Source: Roseiarcus sp963741405
GTDB lineage: Bacteria; Pseudomonadota; Alphaproteobacteria; Rhizobiales; Beijerinckiaceae
NCBI GenBank assembly: GCA_963741405.1
Contig: CAVUHX010000007.1
Span: 62,001-126,000 of the forward strand
DNA: 64,000 nt
Direction of reading: 5' to 3'
In this document: positions 26,922 to 35,664 of the stretch, one piece after another
How the letters are laid out: the number at the start of each line of letters is the position of its first letter
Numbering within the stretch: the stretch's first letter is position 1
The notes under the pieces: model-generated
What the model was told of the DNA's origin: nothing
The model's input: the letters and a program-made list of their open reading frames with translations, nothing else
Database searches by the model: none
Program-made: the position numbers and the translations under genes

Positions 26922-27545
26922 ATATGTGAAGATTTATTGAGCGGCGCGCTTCATTGAGATGAAAGCGGCGACGTCATTGCCCAGCGCTGCGGGAATACAG
27001 TGACACTTGCTGCAATTACGAATTGCTACGGTCGCCGCGGGTTCGGCTTGGGTCGTGGTCGCGGCGACGCTCCCGTCGCGCGGCCAACGAAGCGGGCGAT
27101 GCGGGCCATGGCCAGTCGCTCCGGGATCGCTGCCAGGACTTCGCCGGATCGTCTGGGGCGTCGCATCTAGATTTTTCGTGCGCGGCCAAGGGCTTAAACA
27201 CGACCGTCGGCGTCCTGACCTGAACAGACTATTCCCACAAATAGAAATTTGTGCTACATATGTTCTTTCGGCGTCTCGGGGCGCGGCCTTGAGCGCGGGG
27301 AAAGGGACGGGGGGAGGGGGGTCGTCCGCTGTCGGTGCAACCCATTGAAAAGGCTCATTTCGGAAAAGGAAATGCAAGCAAATGAAAGAAGTTTCACGGT
27401 TTCACGAACCGGTTTCCGGCGTTCGGGCGCGTCCGGAAGCAGTTTCGAAAATGCGAACTCTCGGCCGTGCGGGCGACAAACGCCAGCGCTTGCAGGTCGG
27501 CCGCGATTGAGGCCCGACAAGGGTTCAACCCGGTTGCCCCTCGCT
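26922..27545. other. Convergent intergenic region with a perfect inverted repeat
   Basis: There is no credible gene in these 624 bases between the ends of boxB and cysNC. The only clear structure is CACAAAT (27236-27242), AGAA, ATTTGTG (27247-27253), a perfect 7-base inverted repeat in an AT-rich patch. It has no T-tract, so it looks more like a binding site than a terminator. A leftward frame containing CSKCH near 27000 may be a decayed c-type cytochrome but is not supported otherwise. Confidence 0.5.
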
Positions 27546-29417
27546 TCAGAGCCTTGCGATATGCCCGCGCCGCTCGAGTTCGTCGATGACGCGGTCGGCC
27601 AGAGCCTCGGCGCTCTCCCGCGCCGAGTTGAGGACCATCTCGGCCGCTTCCGGTTCCTCGTAGGCCTGGTCGACGCCGGTGAAGTTCTTGATCTGACCGG
27701 CGAGCGCCTTCTTGTAGAGACCTTTCGGATCGCGGGCGATGACGATCTCGAGCGGCGCCTCGACGAAGATTTCGATGAACTCTCCCTCAGCGGCGAGATC
27801 GCGCACGAGCCGTCGCTCGGCGCGGAACGGCGAGATGAAAGAGCACAGCACAACGAGGCCGACGTCGGTCATCAGCCTCGCCACCTCGCCGACCCGGCGG
27901 ATGTTCTCGACCCGGTCGGCGGCGGTGAAGCCGAGATCCTTGTTGAGGCCGTGGCGGACATTGTCGCCGTCGAGCAGGGCGGTATGAACGCCGCGCTCGT
28001 GCAGCCTCGCCTCGACCAGGTTGGCGATTGTCGATTTGCCCGATGCGGACAGACCGGTGAACCACAGGATCGCCGGCCGCTGATGCTTCCGATTCGCGTG
28101 CGCCTCGCGCGTCACCGAAAAGCCGTGGCGATGGACGTTGGTCGCGCGCCTGAGCCCGTGGGCGATCATGCCCGCCGCCGCCGTTTCGTTGGTCTGGCGG
28201 TCGATCAGGATGAAGGCGCCGGTCTCGCGGTTCTCGGCGTAGGCGTCGTAGGCGATCGGCATCGTCGTCGCGATGTTGCAGAAGCCGACCTCATTGAGGT
28301 CGAGCTTCTTCGCCGCCAGCTTGTCGAAATTGTTGACGTCGATGCGATGTTTGATCTCGGTGATCGCAGCCGGCGTTGTGCGCGCCCCGAGCTTCAGGAG
28401 ATAGGAGCGTCCCGGCAGCATCGGATCGGCGCTCATCCAGATGACGTGGGCGGTGAACTGGTCGGCGACCTCCGGCCGGCTTTCCGGATGGGAGAGAACG
28501 TCGCCGCGCGCGACGTCGAGTTCGTCGGCGAGCGTCAGCGTGACCGCGTCGCCCGCCTCCGCGCTGTCGACTTCCTGGTCGGCGACGAAGATGCGCGCGA
28601 CCGAGCTGCCGCGCCCGGAGCCGGCGACGACGACCGCCTCGCCTTTCTGAATGCGGCCGCTCGGAATCGTGCCGGCAATTCCCCGAAAATCGAGATGCGG
28701 GCGATTGACCCATTGCACGGGAAGGCGAAACGGCGCGGCGCGGCGGTCTTCATCGACCTCGATCTGCTCGAGATAGTCGAGCAGATGCGTTCCCTCGAAC
28801 CAGGCGGTGTGCGGGCTTTTCGACGACACGTTGTCGCCGTAGCGGGCCGAGATCGGGATGGCGAACAGGGTGTTGAAACCCAGCAGTTCGGCGAACTTGC
28901 GGTATTCGATGACGATGTCGCGAAAGATCTTCTCGTCGTACCCGACAAGGTCGATCTTGTTCACCGCGAGAACGACGTGCCGCACTCCGAGCAGCGACAC
29001 GATGATCGAGTGGCGATGGGTTTGGGTCAAAAGGCCCTTGCGGGCGTCGACGAGCACGATCGCGAGGTCGGAGCTCGATGCGCCGGTCGCCATGTTGCGG
29101 GTGTACTGCTCGTGGCCGGGAGTGTCGGCGACGATGAACGAGCGCGCCGGCGTCGCGAAGTACCGGTAGGCGACGTCGATGGTGATGCCCTGTTCCCGTT
29201 CAGCCTCCAGGCCGTCCACCAGCAAGGCGAAATCAATGTCGTTCTCGGTGGTGCCGAACTTCTTGGAATCGCGCTCGAGGGCGGCGAGCTGATCGTCGAA
29301 GATCAGCTTCTTCTCATACAAAAGCCGGCCGATGAGCGTCGACTTTCCATCATCCACCGAACCGCAGGTCAAGAGTCGCAAAGTGGGAAGAGCGGCGGAC
29401 CGAACGGCCTTGTTCAT
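27546..29417 (-). CDS. cysNC: Bifunctional sulfate adenylyltransferase subunit 1 / adenylylsulfate kinase (CysN-CysC)
   Basis: This 623-residue fusion activates sulfate. The N-terminal GTPase part has GSVDDGKSTLIGRL, DTPGHEQYTRNM and NKIDLVG, then beta-barrel domains. The C-terminal APS kinase part (about 445-623) has the P-loop GLSASGKSTIAN and LLDGDNVRHGLNKDLGF. CysN with CysD makes APS, and CysC phosphorylates it to PAPS. The fusion is the NodQ-type arrangement usual in Rhizobiales. The start overlaps the cysD stop by one base (TGATG). The gene order cysD-cysNC matches the known operon. Confidence 0.97.
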   Translation of the reverse strand: MNKAVRSAALPTLRLLTCGSVDDGKSTLIGRLLYEKKLIFDDQLAALERDSKKFGTTENDIDFALLVDGLEAEREQGITIDVAYRYFATPARSFIVADTPGHEQYTRNMATGASSSDLAIVLVDARKGLLTQTHRHSIIVSLLGVRHVVLAVNKIDLVGYDEKIFRDIVIEYRKFAELLGFNTLFAIPISARYGDNVSSKSPHTAWFEGTHLLDYLEQIEVDEDRRAAPFRLPVQWVNRPHLDFRGIAGTIPSGRIQKGEAVVVAGSGRGSSVARIFVADQEVDSAEAGDAVTLTLADELDVARGDVLSHPESRPEVADQFTAHVIWMSADPMLPGRSYLLKLGARTTPAAITEIKHRIDVNNFDKLAAKKLDLNEVGFCNIATTMPIAYDAYAENRETGAFILIDRQTNETAAAGMIAHGLRRATNVHRHGFSVTREAHANRKHQRPAILWFTGLSASGKSTIANLVEARLHERGVHTALLDGDNVRHGLNKDLGFTAADRVENIRRVGEVARLMTDVGLVVLCSFISPFRAERRLVRDLAAEGEFIEIFVEAPLEIVIARDPKGLYKKALAGQIKNFTGVDQAYEEPEAAEMVLNSARESAEALADRVIDELERRGHIARL

Positions 29418-30325
29418 CAGAAATACCCCTCCCGCTTCTTCTTTTCCATCGATGCGGCTTCGTCGCTGTCGATCAGACGGCCCTGTCGTTCGGACTGGGT
29501 CGAGGCGCGCATTTCGGCGATGATCTCATCCAGCGTGTCGGCGTCGGACTCGATCGCGCCGGTCAGCGGATAACACCCCAGGGTGCGAAACCGCACGCGG
29601 GCCATCCTGGGTTCCTCGCCCGGCTCGAGGGGCAGGCGCTCGTCGTCGACCATGATGAGCGCGCCCGAGCGCTTGACCACCGGACGAGGTTTGGAAAAAT
29701 AGAGAGGCACGACGGGAATGTTCTCGGCCCGAATGTACTCCCACACGTCGAGTTCGGTCCAGTTGGACAGGGGAAAGACACGCATCGACTCGCCGTCGCG
29801 AACGCGCGTGTTGAACAGCCGCCAGAGCTCAGGTCGCTGATTGCGCGGGTCCCAGCCGTGCGCGGCCGACCGGTGCGAAAAGATGCGCTCCTTGGCGCGG
29901 CTCTTCTCCTCATCGCGTCGCGCCCCGCCGAACGCCGCGTCATAGCCGCCCTTCTCGAGCGCCTGGCGAAGGGCCTCCGTCTTCATCACATGCGTGTGGA
30001 TCTGAGAGCCCGAGGCGACCGGCGATATTCCGCGCCGCACGCCATCCTCGTTGACGTGCACGATAAGCTCGAGATCCAGCCGCCGCGCCGTCTGATCGCG
30101 GAAGGCGATCATTTCGCGAAATTTCCAGGTCGTGTCCACGTGAAGAAGCGGAAATGGCGGCTTGGCCGGATGAAAAGCCTTCATCGCCACGTGCAGCATG
30201 ACGCTCGAGTCTTTGCCGATCGAGTACAGCATCACGGGATTGCGCAACTCTGCGACAACCTCACGCATTATGTATATTGACTCGGCTTCTAGCCGTTTAA
30301 GGTGGGCAGGCAACGAATTCGGCAT
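29417..30325 (-). CDS. cysD: Sulfate adenylyltransferase subunit 2 (CysD)
   Basis: CysD is the ATP pyrophosphatase subunit that forms adenylyl sulfate with CysN. The 302-residue protein has the PP-loop in YSIGKDSSVMLHVAMKAF, the conserved LLHVDTTWKF, FGGARRDEEKSRAKERIFS and the C-terminal SMEKKKREGYF. The ATG at 30325 is chosen because the conserved region (LPAHLKRLEAESI) begins just after it. A GNAT gene lies 70 bases upstream on the same strand. Confidence 0.96.
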   Translation of the reverse strand: MPNSLPAHLKRLEAESIYIMREVVAELRNPVMLYSIGKDSSVMLHVAMKAFHPAKPPFPLLHVDTTWKFREMIAFRDQTARRLDLELIVHVNEDGVRRGISPVASGSQIHTHVMKTEALRQALEKGGYDAAFGGARRDEEKSRAKERIFSHRSAAHGWDPRNQRPELWRLFNTRVRDGESMRVFPLSNWTELDVWEYIRAENIPVVPLYFSKPRPVVKRSGALIMVDDERLPLEPGEEPRMARVRFRTLGCYPLTGAIESDADTLDEIIAEMRASTQSERQGRLIDSDEAASMEKKKREGYF

Positions 30326-30394
30326 GGATTGTCCCGCGAAGTGCGGCGCTTTTATGCGGCTTCCGGCGGCAAGGCAACCGGAGCACAAAACGGT

Positions 30395-30925
30395 TCACAT
30401 CGGCCGTCGGTCGCGCCCGGGGGTCGCGGATCCGGACCGATCCCGATGACCGTCTTCGGGACGAAGGAATTTCCTGTAGCGCAACGCCGTCGCCCCGTCT
30501 GCATAGTAATCCTCATGTTCGCCGAATTGGCGAAAACCGCATTTTTCGTAGAGCGCGATGGCGGGGGCGTTGTCGTAGCGGACTTCGAGGGTAAGGCGGG
30601 ACTTCTGGCGCCCCCGCGCATATTTCTCGCAAGCCTGCAGCAGCGCCCAACCGACGCCGCGGCGGGCGAAGCGTGCGTCCACCGCGATCGAATAAACGCG
30701 AACCGCTTGCGAGTCCTTGCGCAGCGACAGGAGCGCATAGCCCGCGAGTTCGCTGTCCACGGCGGCGACAATCACCGGCATGTGCGGAGCGCGCACGAAA
30801 TAGCCGATCGACCGCCGCGAGACCTGATCCTCCGGAAAGGAATCTTGTTCGAGCTTGGCGATCGCATCGAGATCTTCGACCTCCGCCGCGCGCACGATAA
30901 GGCCGCCCTGGCGCCATTTGTCCAT
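30395..30925 (-). CDS. GNAT-family N-acetyltransferase, RimI-like
   Basis: The 176-residue protein has an acetyl-CoA-binding motif A (VYSIAVDARFARRGVGWALL) and the motif B strand-turn PAIALYEKCGFRQFG, as in RimI-like acetyltransferases that modify ribosomal or other protein N-termini. The last 20 residues are basic and not conserved. It lies directly before cysD on the same strand and may share its transcript. The substrate is not predictable. Confidence 0.85.
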   Translation of the reverse strand: MDKWRQGGLIVRAAEVEDLDAIAKLEQDSFPEDQVSRRSIGYFVRAPHMPVIVAAVDSELAGYALLSLRKDSQAVRVYSIAVDARFARRGVGWALLQACEKYARGRQKSRLTLEVRYDNAPAIALYEKCGFRQFGEHEDYYADGATALRYRKFLRPEDGHRDRSGSATPGRDRRPM

Positions 30926-31054
30926 GTCGTCTGTCCGGCCCTGTTCCCGGGCCGGCTGTTACCCGGCGAGAATCGACATGTCCATCCTCGCCTGTCCGGC
31001 AAATGGTGTATGAGCCTTCGCCGGGAATGGGGTCAGAGAAGGAGGCTTGCGGAC

Positions 31055-32359
31055 ATGAATGGGGCGGAATCGCGCCTTGCGTCGTTCAAGGCGCTGCTCG
31101 CAGACGTGCACCGCCGGCTTCAGCCCGAATTCGGCTTCCGGCTCTGGGACGGCTCGACAATTCCCGAAGGATGGCCGAGCGATGGGCTGGCGCTCGCCAT
31201 CGCCGACGAGGGCGTGATCGGGGGGCTCCTCCGGGCTCCCAACATCACATCGATCGCCAATCTCTGGGCGGCGGGGCGGATCGATCTGAAGAACGGGACG
31301 CTGTTCGATCTCATCGCCCGCCGGCCGAAGGGGCGCACGCGCGAACTGCGCAAGTCGCTCGCCACGCTGAGGACAGTGCGCACGATCGCGCCGTTCCTGT
31401 TCGTTTCTCGCGGAGAGCCCTGGCCGCTCGAGCATATCGGCCGCGATCGGGAGAGCGACGGAACCGAGACGGAGAACCGGCGCAACATCGCCTATCACTA
31501 CGACGTCTCGAACGCATTCTATGGGCTGTGGCTCGACCGGGACATGGTCTACACCTGCGCGTACTTCCACGACTGGAGCGAGGATCTCGACAGCGCGCAG
31601 CGGCGAAAGCTCGACATGATTTGCCGGAAGCTTCGGCTTCAGCCTGGGGAGCGGATGCTCGACATCGGCAGCGGCTGGGGGTCGCTCGCCTGCCATGCGG
31701 CGAAAAATTACGGCGCGCAGGTCGTCGGCGTGACCCTGTCCGAGGAGCAGATCGCGCTCGCCCGGCAGAAGGCCGAGCAACTCGGCGTCGCCGACCGGGT
31801 GACTTTCGAGAAGCGCGACTATGCGCTGATGGAGGGGGACGGGCGCTTCGACAAGATCACGTCGGTCGGAATGTTCGAGCATGTCGGGCTCGCCAATTTC
31901 GAGACCTATTTCCAGGCGGTCCACCGCCTACTCAAGCCGGGCGGGCTTTACCTGCATCACGCCATCACCCGGCCCGGCGGGAGCCGGGCCGCGCGCACAG
32001 GCAAAAAGCCGCCAGAGTTCAAGGCCCTGACCCGCTACATCTTTCCCGGCGGCGAACTCGACTATCTCGGCCGGACAATCACCAATCTCGAGCGGAGCGG
32101 GTTCGAAATCCGCGACGTCGAGTGCCTGCGCGAGCATTACCGGCTGACGACGCGCCTCTGGCACGACCGGCTGAGAGCGCGCTGGGACGAGGCCGTCGCG
32201 GCGGTCGGGGAAACCACTGCGCGCGTCTGGCTCGCCTATCTCGCCGGCTGCTCGATAGCCTTCGAGCGCAACAGCGCCGGGATCTATCAGACGCTGGCGA
32301 TGAAGCGCGTTCGCGGGGCGAGCGGCCTGCCGCCGACCAGGGAAGACTGGTATTCGTGA
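31055..32359 (+). CDS. Cyclopropane-fatty-acyl-phospholipid synthase family protein
   Basis: This 434-residue SAM-dependent enzyme adds a methylene group across the double bond of membrane lipid acyl chains. The SAM site LDIGSGWGSLACHAA is at about 207-221, preceded by NIAYHYDVSNAFYGLWLD and YTCAYFHDW, and followed by SVGMFEHVG and YIFPGGELDYL. All are typical CFA synthase segments. AGGAGG lies 10 bases before the ATG. Some relatives make methylated rather than cyclopropanated fatty acids, so the exact reaction is not fixed. Confidence 0.92.
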   Translation: MNGAESRLASFKALLADVHRRLQPEFGFRLWDGSTIPEGWPSDGLALAIADEGVIGGLLRAPNITSIANLWAAGRIDLKNGTLFDLIARRPKGRTRELRKSLATLRTVRTIAPFLFVSRGEPWPLEHIGRDRESDGTETENRRNIAYHYDVSNAFYGLWLDRDMVYTCAYFHDWSEDLDSAQRRKLDMICRKLRLQPGERMLDIGSGWGSLACHAAKNYGAQVVGVTLSEEQIALARQKAEQLGVADRVTFEKRDYALMEGDGRFDKITSVGMFEHVGLANFETYFQAVHRLLKPGGLYLHHAITRPGGSRAARTGKKPPEFKALTRYIFPGGELDYLGRTITNLERSGFEIRDVECLREHYRLTTRLWHDRLRARWDEAVAAVGETTARVWLAYLAGCSIAFERNSAGIYQTLAMKRVRGASGLPPTREDWYS

Positions 32360-32446
32360 ACGCCCCTTTGTGAAGTGAGCCGGCGACGGCTAAAGTTCGG
32401 TGAACAGGTCGAGCGCGGCGAGCCGACGGCCGGAAGGAATGAAGAG

Positions 32447-33076
32447 ATGGCGAGCAAGCCCGAAAGCGTGACTCATGAAACGCCCGCCGGAGGCGTCAAG
32501 GCCGTCAGCAACGCCGACGCCGAACAGGCGTTCCGCACGGTTCTCAAATGGATTGGCGAAGACCCCGACCGCGACGGCCTGCGCGAAACGCCCCATCGGC
32601 TGGTCAGGGCGTTTCGCGAGTACTTCAGCGGCTACGACGAGGATCCGGCGCAGGTTTTGCGCAAGACGTTTTCCGAGGTCGACGGCTACGACGAGATGAT
32701 CGTCTTGCGCGGCGTCACGTTCGAGAGCCATTGCGAGCATCACGTCGCGCCGATCATCGGGCGGGTGTGGGTCGGCTATCTTCCGGACCGCAGGGTGGTC
32801 GGAATCTCGAAGCTCGCGCGCGTGGTCGAAATCTTCTCCAAGCGCCTGCAGATCCAGGAGCGGCTGACGGCGCAGATCGCCAACACCATCGAGGAGGTGC
32901 TCAACCCGCGCGGGGTGGCGGTAGTCGTCAAGGCGGCCCACCATTGCATGATCAGCCGCGGTATCCACAAGCGCGGCGCCGACCTCGTGACGAGCCGCAT
33001 GCTCGGGGCGTTCCGCGACCAGCCGGCGACCCGCGCCGAGTTCCTGTCGCTGGTCAACGCCGACACGTCCGAGTAG
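32447..33076 (+). CDS. folE: GTP cyclohydrolase I (FolE)
   Basis: FolE converts GTP to dihydroneopterin triphosphate, the entry to folate and pterin cofactors. The 209-residue protein has the zinc ligands in FESHCEHHVAPIIG and AHHCMISRGI, and GRVWVGYLPDRRVVGISKLAR. It is the zinc-dependent type IA. GAAGAG precedes the ATG at 32447. A DHFR/RibD-like gene follows 10 bases later, so the two are probably co-expressed. Confidence 0.97.
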   Translation: MASKPESVTHETPAGGVKAVSNADAEQAFRTVLKWIGEDPDRDGLRETPHRLVRAFREYFSGYDEDPAQVLRKTFSEVDGYDEMIVLRGVTFESHCEHHVAPIIGRVWVGYLPDRRVVGISKLARVVEIFSKRLQIQERLTAQIANTIEEVLNPRGVAVVVKAAHHCMISRGIHKRGADLVTSRMLGAFRDQPATRAEFLSLVNADTSE

Positions 33077-33086
33077 CGGCCCGCCC

Positions 33087-33647
33087 ATGATCGGCCCCTA
33101 TCGCATCGAAGGCTACGTCATCACATCGGCCGACGGCATGATCGCCGACGCGACCGGACTCATGCCCCCCGCGCTCGAGCATGACGCCGACAAGCGCTAT
33201 TTCGCCGAGGCGCTCGATCATGTCGCGGCGGTGGTCCATGGGCGCCGCTCGCAGGAGATCCAGCCGAAGTCGCCGAACCGCCGCCGTCTGGTCCTGACCC
33301 ACGGGGTCGAGGCGCTGGCGCGCCATCCGGACAATTCCAACGCGCTCCTCTGGAATCCCGCCGGCGCTCCGTTCGAGGAAGCCTGCGCGGCGCTCGGAGT
33401 CGCCTCAGGCACGATCGGAATCATCGGCGGCCCGAAGGTCTACAGCCTGTTTCTCAAGATGGGTTACGACGCCTTCCATCTCTGCCGGGCGGTGAACGTC
33501 CGGCTGCCCGACGGGCTGCCGGTCTTCGTCCGGGACCTCTATCGGGGCGAGCCGGAACCGAGCCTCGAAGCGGCGGGGTTGGTTCCCGGGCCCCTGCAGA
33601 AGCTCAGCGACGAGGTCAGCCTCGCGGACTGGAGGCGTACCGCATAG
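33087..33647 (+). CDS. DHFR/RibD C-terminal-like reductase
   Basis: The 186-residue protein has the dihydrofolate-reductase-like fold of the RibD C-terminal family: YVITSADGMIADATG at the start, VVHGRRSQE, and IGIIGGPKVYSLFLKMGYD. Members are NADPH-dependent reductases of pterins, pyrimidines or folates. Placement 10 bases after folE suggests a pterin substrate, but this is inference. It is not a canonical FolA, which is shorter and lacks these exact motifs. Confidence 0.8.
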   Translation: MIGPYRIEGYVITSADGMIADATGLMPPALEHDADKRYFAEALDHVAAVVHGRRSQEIQPKSPNRRRLVLTHGVEALARHPDNSNALLWNPAGAPFEEACAALGVASGTIGIIGGPKVYSLFLKMGYDAFHLCRAVNVRLPDGLPVFVRDLYRGEPEPSLEAAGLVPGPLQKLSDEVSLADWRRTA

Positions 33648-33719
33648 CACGCAGCCCTGCTGACTCCGATAGCAGGCTCCCTTTCTGTAGGCCTTCGGCG
33701 AGAAGGACGGGGGTCTCGA

Positions 33720-33930
33720 GCGCGGCCGAATTCCCTGCCATCAGGGAAAAATGCAGCGAATATCCGCCATTCCGGCCGATTACGGGAAAGCCTGCCCAAA
33801 AAACTCAATGATTGGAGACTGTTCCAGGAAAATTCCCTACGCGATCGAGCAGGGAACTTTTTTCGCGGTGCAGGGAAATAAAGTTCCCTGCTCGGCGGAA
33901 AGCAGGGATATCTCGCGCGTGATGCGCCGC
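33720..33930. repeat. Degenerate dispersed repeat with several (C/G)AGGGAA units
   Basis: Within the 350-base gap after the DHFR-like gene, (C/G)AGGGAA-type words recur at about 33742, 33869, 33891 and, as CAGGGAT, 33903. The opposite-strand form TTCCCT also appears (for example 33724, 33833 and 33877). AGGGAACTTTTTTCGCGG and its neighbour AAGTTCCCTG form partial hairpins. Rhizobiales genomes carry a repeat of this wording that is often mis-annotated as coding. A 107-residue frame over it (33751-34074) is not a gene. Confidence 0.55.
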
Positions 33931-33997
33931 CTGTCGGTCCTGCCGGAAACCGTCGGAATTCGCCCGAGGACGGGGTCTGAACGTCAGGGACGGAAAC

Positions 33998-34423
33998 CTA
34001 GCCAGCGTCGGCGCCGATCGCCTCGAGCCCCGCCCGCGCGCATTCCATGTCCTGGCTGTAGTGGCCGCCGCTGACGCCGATCGCGCCGACCATCTCGCCT
34101 TTCAGCATAATCGGGAAGCCGCCGCCGAACACGATCAGGCGCGGCGTGTGGGTGATGCCGTGCAGGAGCGGCGGGTCGTTCTTGATGAACTCGAACCAGG
34201 CGTGGGTCGGGATCGAATAAGAGACTGCGGTGTAGGCCTTGTCCTGCGAAATCTGGATCGAGAGTTTCTGCGCGCCGTCCATTCGGCTGAAGGCCTTGAG
34301 GTCGCCGCCCTCGTCGCAGACCGCGATGCACATTTTGAGATTGAGCTCCGCCGCCTTCTTCGCCGCCGCCGCGACCGCCTTTTCCGCCGTCTCGGCGTCG
34401 ATGCTGTGCTTGATGATGGTCAT
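33998..34423 (-). CDS. GlcG/HbpS-family haem-binding-like protein
   Basis: The 141-residue protein belongs to the GlcG/HbpS (DUF336) family: MCIAVCDEGGDLKAFSRMDGA, then a FGGGFPIMLKGEMVGAIGVSGG segment (whose glycine-rich wording is diagnostic) and a C-terminal CARAGLEAIGA helix. Some members bind haem or act near glycolate and diol metabolism; many are uncharacterised. GGGAGG precedes the ATG. It is cytoplasmic and divergent from the ICL-family gene. Confidence 0.88.
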   Translation of the reverse strand: MTIIKHSIDAETAEKAVAAAAKKAAELNLKMCIAVCDEGGDLKAFSRMDGAQKLSIQISQDKAYTAVSYSIPTHAWFEFIKNDPPLLHGITHTPRLIVFGGGFPIMLKGEMVGAIGVSGGHYSQDMECARAGLEAIGADAG

Positions 34424-34602
34424 GCCGCGCCTCCCTTCTTGGTTCTGTCACGCCGCGCCTTCGATGGACGCTGCGGGTGATGGGAGGATGGTCCGGACAG
34501 GGCGCAGCGTCAACATCGGGCATATTGCGGCCTGGCGCATATTGCCGGTCGGATCGTCTCCGCCTATCCCTTTCCGGCGCTTCCTCCGACCAGCGAGCCG
34601 CC

Positions 34603-35484
34603 ATGCCCAAGACCCTGCGCCAAGTCCTGACCGCCCGCCCGAAGGACCGGGTGATCGCGGCCCCTGGCGTCTACGACATGGTGTCGCTGCGGATGGCGGC
34701 GCGGATGGGCTTCGACGCCCTCTACATGACCGGATACGGGACGGTCGCCTCGCATCTCGGCCTGCCCGACGCCGGGCTCGCGAGCTACTCCGACATGGTC
34801 GGCCGCGTGGAGCTCATGGCGCGGATGGCGCAGGCGCCGCTGATCGCCGACGGGGACACCGGCTACGGCGGCCTTCTCAACGTGCGCCACACCGTGCAGG
34901 GTTTTGAGCGGGCCGGCGCGGCGGCGATCCAGCTCGAGGACCAGGAGTTCCCCAAGAAATGCGGCCACACGCAGGGCCGGCGGGTGATCGCGGCCGACGC
35001 CATGGTCCGCAAGATTTCTGTCGCGACCGAGGCGCGACAGAACCCCGATTTCCTGATCGTCGCCCGCACCGACGCGCGCTCGTCGCTCGGCCTCGCCGAG
35101 GCGATCCGCCGCGGGGGGCTCTACGCGGAAGCGGGCGCGGACGTTTTGTTCGTCGAATCGCCCGAGACGGAAGACGAGATGGCGGAGATCGGCCGCGCGC
35201 TCGGCGACAAGCCGCTTCTCGCCAATATGGTCGAAGGCGGGCGTACCCCGATGCTCTCCAGCGCCCGCCTCGCCGAGCTCGGCTACGCGCTCGCCATCTT
35301 TCCGGTCGCGGGGCTTCTTTCCGCCGCTGCCGCGCTGGAGACCGTCTACCGAAAAATCCAGGAGACGGGCTCGTCGCTCGGCTCGGAAGCGCCGGTCTAT
35401 CCGTTCGCCGAGTTGAACCGGCTGATGGGGTTCGAGGAGGTTTGGCGGTTCGACCGGGAACACGCGGAGACGGGAGGCGGATGA
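34603..35484 (+). CDS. Isocitrate lyase/PEP mutase-family enzyme
   Basis: The 293-residue TIM-barrel protein carries PLIADGDTGYGG, which supplies the metal-binding acidic residues, EDQEFPKKCGHTQG with the catalytic KKCGH, and LIVARTDARSS. This branch contains oxaloacetate decarboxylases, 2-methylisocitrate lyases and carboxyphosphonoenolpyruvate mutases; sequence alone does not decide. The ATG at 34603 begins the conserved region. A dispersed repeat follows the stop by 10 bases. Confidence 0.88.
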   Translation: MPKTLRQVLTARPKDRVIAAPGVYDMVSLRMAARMGFDALYMTGYGTVASHLGLPDAGLASYSDMVGRVELMARMAQAPLIADGDTGYGGLLNVRHTVQGFERAGAAAIQLEDQEFPKKCGHTQGRRVIAADAMVRKISVATEARQNPDFLIVARTDARSSLGLAEAIRRGGLYAEAGADVLFVESPETEDEMAEIGRALGDKPLLANMVEGGRTPMLSSARLAELGYALAIFPVAGLLSAAAALETVYRKIQETGSSLGSEAPVYPFAELNRLMGFEEVWRFDREHAETGGG

Positions 35485-35493
35485 ACGGGTCCC

Positions 35494-35584
35494 CGTCATC
35501 GCGAGCGCAAGCGAAGCGATCCACAGATGAAGGGCGAAAGCGGCAGTTCTGGATCGCCGCGTCGCTGCGCTCCTCGCGATGACG
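35494..35584. repeat. Dispersed palindromic repeat (CGTCATCGCGAG...CTCGCGATGACG)
   Basis: Perfect 12-base arms at 35494-35505 and 35573-35584 enclose further paired stretches (GCGAAGCGATCCA against TGGATCGCCGCGTCGC). This is the well-known repeat that reads roughly GTCATTGCGAGCGAAGCGAAGCAATCCAG in alphaproteobacteria. It sits between the ICL-family gene and the shared terminator. Confidence 0.8.
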
Positions 35585-35608
35585 CTGGGACCGAAATTCC
35601 CGAATGCG

Positions 35609-35636
35609 AAAAGGCCGCCTACGTCTGGCGGCCTTT
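35609..35636 (-). terminator. Rho-independent terminator, probably bidirectional
   Basis: AAAGGCCGCC at 35610-35619 pairs perfectly with GGCGGCCTTT at 35627-35636 around a 7-base loop. Read leftward, the stem ends in TTTT, as required for the PEP-CTERM gene that stops 28 bases upstream. Read rightward it ends in TTT, so it may also serve the ICL-family gene. Confidence 0.85.
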
Positions 35637-35664
35637 CCGTGCTCAACGCTCCGTCGAAGGCGAG

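Noticed and set aside
26934..27377. Leftward frame with a CSKCH haem-like motif
   Set aside because: No signal peptide, distal ligand or cytochrome fold follows. A single CxxCH in a convergent gap is weak evidence.
33751..34074. 107-residue frame after the DHFR-like gene
   Set aside because: It reads through a CAGGGAA-type dispersed repeat and then the antisense of the GlcG-like gene.
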